Positions 21,078 to 27,050 of a stretch of DNA of 27,050 nt are shown in pieces. The stretch covers positions 1-27,050 of IMG/VR virus record IMGVR_UViG_3300032311_000529. One strand, 5' to 3'. Origin of the DNA: a virus. The position numbers were made by a program, and so were the translations under genes. The notes beneath the pieces were generated by a model. That model was given only the letters and a program-made list of their open reading frames with translations. It was not told where the DNA came from and ran no database searches. Numbering within the stretch: the first letter of the stretch is position 1; each line of letters begins with the position of its first letter.

Positions 21078-24000
21078 ATGGCTGATCAACAACAATCAAA
21101 TATAATTCAGGAGAACAATGTTGCTCGAACTGGACTCAATATGGACCAAACGGTCAACCAAGTTGAGAAAGGTAAGCTTACGTATGCCCTGAATGCTGCT
21201 GTAGAAAACTTTGATGCTAGTTCTGTTAACTATCAGAATGAGCCAGGTAATGAACTATGTCTGAACTTTCCCCAAGAGTATCATTTAATTGGTACACACC
21301 ATATTGTTGAACAAGCCAAACATATATTCTTTCTCACCAATCCTAATACAGGAGCTTCTGAGATTGGGTATATGGATAATAACGATTGTGTTTATAAAAC
21401 ACTAATTAGCGCACCATGTCTCAATTTTAACATCAACCATCCAATCCATAAGTCTGTACACAAGATAACCAACTGCTCTACAGAAATATATTGGACAGAT
21501 GGATTTAATTCTAGGAGATATATTGATCTTGATAATCTGCCTTTTAAAATTCAACCAGGCACTGATGTTTGTGAAAATCAAACAACCAATGAAATAGATT
21601 GTAACAAACTAAACATTCAGCCAGACTTTAACATTCCTGAACTTGAGGTGGTGGAAGTTATTAATGGGGGAAATCTAATTGCAGGAACATATCAATTTGC
21701 CATCCAATATTGTGATGCTAATGGAGGCGCTTACACATCGTATTATTCTGTAACCAATCCTACACCAATTGCAAATCCTCAGTTCACCACTGCTGATTTT
21801 AACTATCCTGTAGGAAGATCTATTGTAGTGAACATTACTAATATAGATGCAACTGGCTACTATCAATATTACAATGTTGCAGTGATAAAAACTGTAAATT
21901 CAATTACATCTGTAGAACTTGTTGGAACATATTTTATAGATGATTCTATTAATCAAATAACCTACAGTGGTCAGAACGTAACACAGATTAGACTGACAAT
22001 TAATGATATATTTGAGAAGTTTCCTTATTATGAAATAGCTCAAGACTTAACAGCTGTACAAGATATTCTTGTTTGGGACAATCTTACATCTATAGATAGA
22101 ATAAACTATCAACAGATTGCTAATCAGATAAGTCTTAAATGGCAAACTTATAAACTCCCTGCAAATGAAGACTATGCAGATGAGTTAAATGCAACCAATC
22201 TCAGAGGTTATCTTAGGGATGAAGTGTATGCATTTGAAATTGTGTTCCTGCTTAGGAACGGTAAACAGACAGATGGTTTTCATATTCCTGGTAGAGAAAT
22301 ATCTTTCACTGAGCTTATTCAACCAGATGTTCCTAATACCAATGCTGATTTTATAGAAACTGGCACAAGTGCTCCTTATTGGAAAATATATAATACAGCT
22401 TCTGTAATTGGACCAGCTGTAGGAGATAATATTGGAAATGCTACACCATACCAATATGGTGAATTTGCATATTGGGAATCTACAGAAGTGTATCCATGTA
22501 ATGAGAATGTTTGGGGAACTCTTGCAAATCAACCTATCAGACATCATAAGTTTCCTGATGTTCTTGTAAGTCCTATATTTGAAAGTGGTACACCTACAAT
22601 CAACTTTGATGGTACATATGCAAATTTGAAAATGGAGAATGTTTCTGTCTATCCAATAGGGGTAAAGATAGACATTTCTCAAGTGAATGCATCTATAGTA
22701 ACATCTAGTCTTACACAAGATCAGAAAGATAGTATTGTTGGATTTAAAATAGTTAGAGGAAACAGAAGTACAAATTCATCAATTGTTGCAAAAGGAATTC
22801 TTAGAAACATTGGTGAGTATGAAAGAGAAGGGACTTCTTTTTATTTTCCTAACTATCCATATAATGATCTTAGAAAAGATCCATTCCTTCTTCAAGAGAA
22901 TAATGCATTTGATGCTGTATGTAGAGAATATCAAGTAACAGTCACTGCTTCTGGTGACCTTAATTATTACAGTTGTGATACAGGATTACTAGTGGTTGAT
23001 ACTGTTACACTTGGAGATGTTGTCAATATATGTTCTACAAGCTTTCCTACATTATCAAACTCTGCCACTGGTACAATCACTGCAACTAATTATGGTACAT
23101 ATAATTTATGTACAATTGCTGGTAATGCTGGAAATAGATTTTCCTATTTTCCACCAAATGCAGTTGAGCCTACAGTTATTTGGGTTCCTGGTAATTTATT
23201 TGCTGATAATTGTGATATTGTTAATTCAATAACAGAACCTATACAAATTGAAGGAAGTGGTAGATATAGAATCACTCTATTATCTGAAAGTATAGGAATT
23301 CTAAACTGTACAGTGAGTGTTGATCAATTAGACGCATTCACTACTAATAGGTCTCAATATAGATTTGTATTCAACTCTCCAGAAACTTCTTTTGGAAAAC
23401 CTTTTCTTGGTAATATATTGAAGTTAGAAAATGCAATATATGGTGCTGGAGCTGGTCATTTTGTACAAGTGACTAAGAATGCAACGTATAAGCTTATAAC
23501 AAAAGAAGCTCAAGAAGATGCATTAAAATCAAGTGAAAGAATTGCAAATATAACAAGTCCATTTAGCCCAAATGCAATGTTCACTGCATATCAGGCATAT
23601 CTACAGATTTATATAAACGGAATCACTAGAAGAAACTATGCTAGGTCATATAATTCAATAGCTAAATATAACTATTCATCACCCATAGAAAATAACTTAC
23701 AAGTTAAACAAAGAGAAATTGATATCACTCAATATCTTATTCCTGGTGTTCAAAATGTTGGTGATGATTTAAACATAAACAATTTTAACAGAGAGTCTTC
23801 TGTTTATGTTAAAACAATTGACACTAGAGATGGATTTGCTGTATCTAGTCTCCCCTATCCTAGTAATACACCAAGCTTACTTATTGGAGGAGTTACCCCT
23901 GCAATTGAAGATAAATCGAGGTATACTATTTCTGAAAGAGGGAATTGTCTTAAACCTGAGAATGAGTTTGACATATCTACAGTGACATATTATGCATCTA

Positions 24001-26039
24001 TAAAAAATATATTTAGAAACCAATGGGGTCAAATATATTCTTATGAAACAATTGATACAGGATTTCAAAATCTATCAATTGAGAATGCATCTGTTGGAAT
24101 AATTTTTGGAGGAGACACATTTATCAATAAGTTTTCTTTTAAAACTAAACTTCCATTCTTTATTGATAATAGAGTGGGGGCTCCTGATGATTCAGATATA
24201 TTTTATGATGAAATAGGTAATGTTGCCTATCCTAAATACTGGCACTCATCTAGATCTATTTTATTTGACTACACTACAACAGTAACATCTGGTAGTCCAG
24301 CATTACCTACAACAATGAATAATATTATCTCAATCAAGGCTCATAACTTTGATTGTCCTAATAGCCAAGTTGTAAATAATCCTGGAAGAACGTTCTATGA
24401 TGGAAGTTTTTATTTGTTTGCCTATGGTATTCCTACATTCTACTGTGAGTCGGCAGTGAATGTAGACCTTAGGCAAGCATTTAATAATAGAGAGGGTGAC
24501 TTCTACCCACACGTAAGTACAGGTATTCCTGATGCATGGTTACAAGAAAGCTTTGTAACTATTGCTCAAGATAATACATATTATTACAATGTAACTTACT
24601 CTAAACAGAACAAAGAGAACTTCTTCTCTCATCTTCCTATCAACTGGAGTGAGGAGGTGTGTTTGACAAACTATCCGTTTAGAGCAATCTATTCAGATAG
24701 ACAAGAGAGCTATGTTGACAACAACACAAACAATTGGCTCATCTACAGACCAATAGCATCATTTGACTTTCCACAGAACTACGGAAAACTTACATCTCTT
24801 GATGGTATTCAGAATAGAGCTGTACTTGCTAGATTTGAAAACAAGAGCTTGTTGTACAACACAATGTTGACAATTAATACAAGCAATCCTCAAGCCGCTT
24901 ATTTAGGAAATGATTCATTGTTCAGGAGTGCTCCTCCAATTGATTTTGCAGAAACAGACCTAGGATATGTAGGAAGTCAGAACAAAATGCTTCTAAAGAT
25001 ACCACAAGGACAAATAACTGTAGATGCTAAAAGAGGACAAGTGTTCTTGATAACAGGTAACCAAGCTATGGATTTAACAGCATTTGGTTCTGGAGTGAAC
25101 AGGTTCTTTACAGACCATTTGGCTTTTGAGATTCTTAGATATTTCCCCACTGTAAACACAGACAATCATTTCAATGGAGTTGGTTTACATGGTGTTTACG
25201 ATAGTAAGTATGATAGAGTGATCATCTCTAAACTAGATTATATTCCTCTGTCAAACAATATTAAATATGATGCTGCTCTACAGAAGTTCTATATAAATGA
25301 GCTTTTTGGTAACATCACTGTAAAAACATTTGTTGATCTCACTGATGTTACTTATTTTTGTAACAAGTCTTGGACACTGTCCTATAACGTAAATACACAA
25401 AGCTGGGTAAGTTTTCACAGTTACATTCCCAATTGGTATATCGCTGAGAACAACTTCTTCTATTCTGGATTAAATGACAGTTGTGATATTGAAGCAATTG
25501 CTGCTGAAGAAGTTCCAACAACTACAACAACTACATCATCCACTACAACATTCCTTTACGATTGTGCTCTTGAAGGAGAAATAGATGTTCCTAATTGTAA
25601 TCTTGCTGGAACTATTGTTCCTCTAGTAGAATTCACTGTAGGAGCTCCTTCAGGTGTATTTAGTTCTAATTGCCCGTCTAGCGTTATTGGTTGGTCAGTT
25701 GACACATGGTTTGAGGTTAATGGAACTATATATTCTTTTGGAACTACAGAGACATTTAATCTTCCACACGGAACAGTTATTACAATAAAATCTATAGTGG
25801 CTGATGATTACTATATTTACAACCCAGGAGCTAGTTTTGAATACTGTGCTAAACAGTATGAACCATATATTGACGCAACAATCAATGGTGTAACAACTAC
25901 ATATACAGATCAAATAATAACACAAGGACTTACAGAGGGAACAGGTACACCTAGTCCTGCAATAGTAACTTATACATTTATATTAACATATGGCAACACA
26001 TATGCTTTCACAGCTTATGTAACTGACGTAACTCCATAA
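21078..26039 (+). CDS. Tail nozzle/muzzle protein with poly-Thr-linked C-terminal extension
   Basis: 1653 residues starting MADQQQSNIIQENNVARTGL. The opening block (NEPGNELCLNFPQEYHLIGT, then IFFLTNPNTGASEIGYM) is the kind of strand repeat seen in the beta-propeller nozzle proteins of podoviruses (P22 gp10, T7 gp12) and in crAss-like muzzle proteins. About 1450 residues of mainly beta sequence follow, ending with the conserved-looking NKSWTLSYNVNTQSWVSFHS (about 1434-1453). Residues 1481-1491 are Thr/Ser only, and 1492-1653 form an extra beta-rich, probably Ig-like domain. The nozzle forms the distal tail tube through which DNA exits. The extension could be a surface-exposed adhesive domain. 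No frame break was seen. Confidence 0.75.
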   Translation: MADQQQSNIIQENNVARTGLNMDQTVNQVEKGKLTYALNAAVENFDASSVNYQNEPGNELCLNFPQEYHLIGTHHIVEQAKHIFFLTNPNTGASEIGYMDNNDCVYKTLISAPCLNFNINHPIHKSVHKITNCSTEIYWTDGFNSRRYIDLDNLPFKIQPGTDVCENQTTNEIDCNKLNIQPDFNIPELEVVEVINGGNLIAGTYQFAIQYCDANGGAYTSYYSVTNPTPIANPQFTTADFNYPVGRSIVVNITNIDATGYYQYYNVAVIKTVNSITSVELVGTYFIDDSINQITYSGQNVTQIRLTINDIFEKFPYYEIAQDLTAVQDILVWDNLTSIDRINYQQIANQISLKWQTYKLPANEDYADELNATNLRGYLRDEVYAFEIVFLLRNGKQTDGFHIPGREISFTELIQPDVPNTNADFIETGTSAPYWKIYNTASVIGPAVGDNIGNATPYQYGEFAYWESTEVYPCNENVWGTLANQPIRHHKFPDVLVSPIFESGTPTINFDGTYANLKMENVSVYPIGVKIDISQVNASIVTSSLTQDQKDSIVGFKIVRGNRSTNSSIVAKGILRNIGEYEREGTSFYFPNYPYNDLRKDPFLLQENNAFDAVCREYQVTVTASGDLNYYSCDTGLLVVDTVTLGDVVNICSTSFPTLSNSATGTITATNYGTYNLCTIAGNAGNRFSYFPPNAVEPTVIWVPGNLFADNCDIVNSITEPIQIEGSGRYRITLLSESIGILNCTVSVDQLDAFTTNRSQYRFVFNSPETSFGKPFLGNILKLENAIYGAGAGHFVQVTKNATYKLITKEAQEDALKSSERIANITSPFSPNAMFTAYQAYLQIYINGITRRNYARSYNSIAKYNYSSPIENNLQVKQREIDITQYLIPGVQNVGDDLNINNFNRESSVYVKTIDTRDGFAVSSLPYPSNTPSLLIGGVTPAIEDKSRYTISERGNCLKPENEFDISTVTYYASIKNIFRNQWGQIYSYETIDTGFQNLSIENASVGIIFGGDTFINKFSFKTKLPFFIDNRVGAPDDSDIFYDEIGNVAYPKYWHSSRSILFDYTTTVTSGSPALPTTMNNIISIKAHNFDCPNSQVVNNPGRTFYDGSFYLFAYGIPTFYCESAVNVDLRQAFNNREGDFYPHVSTGIPDAWLQESFVTIAQDNTYYYNVTYSKQNKENFFSHLPINWSEEVCLTNYPFRAIYSDRQESYVDNNTNNWLIYRPIASFDFPQNYGKLTSLDGIQNRAVLARFENKSLLYNTMLTINTSNPQAAYLGNDSLFRSAPPIDFAETDLGYVGSQNKMLLKIPQGQITVDAKRGQVFLITGNQAMDLTAFGSGVNRFFTDHLAFEILRYFPTVNTDNHFNGVGLHGVYDSKYDRVIISKLDYIPLSNNIKYDAALQKFYINELFGNITVKTFVDLTDVTYFCNKSWTLSYNVNTQSWVSFHSYIPNWYIAENNFFYSGLNDSCDIEAIAAEEVPTTTTTTSSTTTFLYDCALEGEIDVPNCNLAGTIVPLVEFTVGAPSGVFSSNCPSSVIGWSVDTWFEVNGTIYSFGTTETFNLPHGTVITIKSIVADDYYIYNPGASFEYCAKQYEPYIDATINGVTTTYTDQIITQGLTEGTGTPSPAIVTYTFILTYGNTYAFTAYVTDVTP
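25518..25550 (+). repeat. ACN-codon repeat (poly-Thr/Ser) 3
   Basis: Eleven codons (six Thr, two Ser, three Thr) join the nozzle core to its C-terminal extension at residues 1481-1491. Confidence 0.85.
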
Positions 26040-26050
26040 AATAAAATCAC

Positions 26051-26662
26051 ATGGCAATCTCAGCAACTATAACATTAACAACAGCAGGAGCAGATACAGG
26101 TCCTTTTAATTTGTATACAAATATAGATGGATTTGTAACTCCTTTTGAAACAGGTGTAGGTAAGGCAGCTCTAGAGGCTGGTTATTTGTCATCACTTATT
26201 CCTGATGGAACTACTACTGTTAGAGTTAAATCAACAAGTTTGTTTTGTAACAATTACATTGATTTATCACTACCAGCAATAACAACTACTACAACAACCA
26301 CTCTGCCTCCTGAAGATCTTGTTATTGTTATTCTTAATGCTAGACATGATCCAGCAGCATCTACATTCCCATCTCTACAATTTGCGTATTCAACAGATGG
26401 AGGAAGTTCATGGACTGCTACAGGAGCATCGTTCTCTGATACAACCTGCTCTCAAAGAGCAGTGATTACTATTCAAAGAAATGCTTCATTGGGTATAAAA
26501 ATTACAACAGCAGGAAATACAACAATTACATGGCAAAGTGCAAGAAGCACAACAGACTGTCCTGCTTTCGTAACTCCTTCTTGTACATTCCCTGCTCTTA
26601 CAAATTTGAATTCAAGAACATATTATTTCACCGTAAATGGTGATAACCAAGGAACCTGTTAA
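26051..26662 (+). CDS. Two-domain display/fibre protein with poly-Thr hinge
   Basis: 203 residues. Residues 1-76 (MAISATITLTTAGADTGPFN and on to NNYIDLSLPAI) form a small beta domain with a GADTGPFNLYTN pattern, probably a virion-anchoring module. Residues 78-84 are seven threonines followed by LPP. Residues 88-203 form a second beta domain with LQFAYSTDGGSSWTATGASF, reminiscent of Ig-like or carbohydrate-binding folds, with four cysteines. Likely a tail or fibre-tip protein contacting the host surface. It begins 11 nt after the nozzle stop, so it is probably assembled with the nozzle. The binding partner is unknown. Confidence 0.6.
   Translation: MAISATITLTTAGADTGPFNLYTNIDGFVTPFETGVGKAALEAGYLSSLIPDGTTTVRVKSTSLFCNNYIDLSLPAITTTTTTTLPPEDLVIVILNARHDPAASTFPSLQFAYSTDGGSSWTATGASFSDTTCSQRAVITIQRNASLGIKITTAGNTTITWQSARSTTDCPAFVTPSCTFPALTNLNSRTYYFTVNGDNQGTC
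26282..26302 (+). repeat. ACN-codon repeat (poly-Thr) 4
   Basis: Seven ACN codons, followed by CTG CCT CCT (LPP), join the two domains of the 203-residue protein. Confidence 0.85.
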
Positions 26663-26664
26663 CT

Positions 26665-27050
26665 ATGGCTAAGACAATCATCATAAAGTTAAAAAAGGCT
26701 GGTAGAAGAGTAACTATGTTTTCTATATCTGATGATAGAGGAAACATACTTGCTACAGATGTTCCTAAGAGCACTCTGATATCAGGGCTTGCTCTTAGTG
26801 TTGATGATTCTGTTAGAGTGATTGTTCTTACATCAACAGGAATTAATTGTTGTGGTAGTGTGTGGAATCTTCCTGTTACGACAATCACTAAACCTGAACT
26901 AGCAGCTATTAAGTTTCAAGAAGTTAACACAGCATCCATCTGGAAACATCTTGCTAATCCTGTAATATATAACACTTATTACGGATGCATCAGACCATAC
27001 ATTATTGAATATCCTTTTGCATATCAATACTATGATGAGATTTTACAGAA
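26665..27050 (+). CDS. Tail-associated protein, N-terminal part only
   Basis: An open frame from the ATG at 26665, 2 nt after the previous stop, runs off the right edge after 128 complete codons. It starts MAKTIIIKLKKAGRRVTMFS. Residues 1-75 look like a small beta domain (SDDRGNILATDVPKSTLISG, VDDSVRVIVLTS), similar in plan to the N-terminal module of the previous gene. From about residue 87 (FQEVNTASIWKHLANPVIYN, YGCIRPYIIEYPFAYQYYDE) the sequence recalls strand repeats of nozzle-type proteins. It is probably a further component of the tail tip. The C-terminus is outside the window. Confidence 0.6.
   Translation, partial: MAKTIIIKLKKAGRRVTMFSISDDRGNILATDVPKSTLISGLALSVDDSVRVIVLTSTGINCCGSVWNLPVTTITKPELAAIKFQEVNTASIWKHLANPVIYNTYYGCIRPYIIEYPFAYQYYDEILQ

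Noticed and set aside
1-27050. Possible stop-codon reassignment, known in some crAss-like phages
   Set aside because: TAA, TGA and TAG each end clear genes at natural ends (for example TAG at 1264, 7611, 12409 and 13562; TGA at 605 and 1017), with the next gene starting at once. No gene needs read-through.

Overview
The window looks like the late, virion-structure half of a tailed phage (podovirus type) of Bacteroidota, most likely a crAss-like phage (Crassvirales). Support comes from the set and order of genes: IHF-like protein, large terminase, a long portal with a Gln-rich tail, an acidic scaffold-like protein, a major capsid protein of about 500 residues, several small adaptor or ring candidates, and a giant tail nozzle ('muzzle') protein. 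There is no tail sheath, tube or tape-measure gene. Host assignment rests on Bacteroidota-style promoters (TTG, about 19-20 nt, TAnnTTTG) and on starts with A-rich, Shine-Dalgarno-free leaders. All genes are on the + strand. TAA, TAG and TGA all end clear genes, so the code is standard.

Layout. 1-171 is the tail of an upstream gene. At 204-233 a clean promoter starts a dense block of small overlapping genes (246-2267: winged-helix protein, HU/IHF-like protein, Cys-rich zinc protein, four small unknowns), then terminase (2264-4297) and portal (4297-6882). A small unknown and an SPFH/Band 7 protein (6882-7611) sit where many phages carry a head protease. Scaffold candidate (7732-8961) and major capsid protein (8987-10540) follow. 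A strongly folded 175-nt non-coding stretch (10541-10715) separates the capsid gene from 10716-13562, which holds two virion-protein candidates and an abundant-looking structural protein. After a hairpin at 13588-13629 come a fibre/adhesin-like block (13646-16075), a rho-independent terminator (16103-16170) and a new promoter (16211-16242).

The second transcription unit begins with a metallophosphoesterase (16269-17522) and carries ring candidates (17522-18247, 20130-21062) and a conserved-looking basic protein (19007-19483). The last two are separated from their neighbours by two free-standing homing endonucleases (GIY-YIG at 18247-19014, HNH at 19486-20133). Then come the 1653-residue nozzle protein (21078-26039), a two-domain display protein (26051-26662) and a tail protein cut by the window end (26665-27050).

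How it works together: terminase and portal package DNA into a shell built by scaffold and capsid protein; ring proteins stack under the portal and lead into the nozzle; collar-domain and poly-Thr-hinged proteins are likely surface fibres. Hairpins behind the capsid gene and the 374-residue gene may lower downstream transcription and set dosage. No tRNA, CRISPR array, insertion sequence, integrase or origin was seen, and no gene-free stretch exceeds 300 bases.
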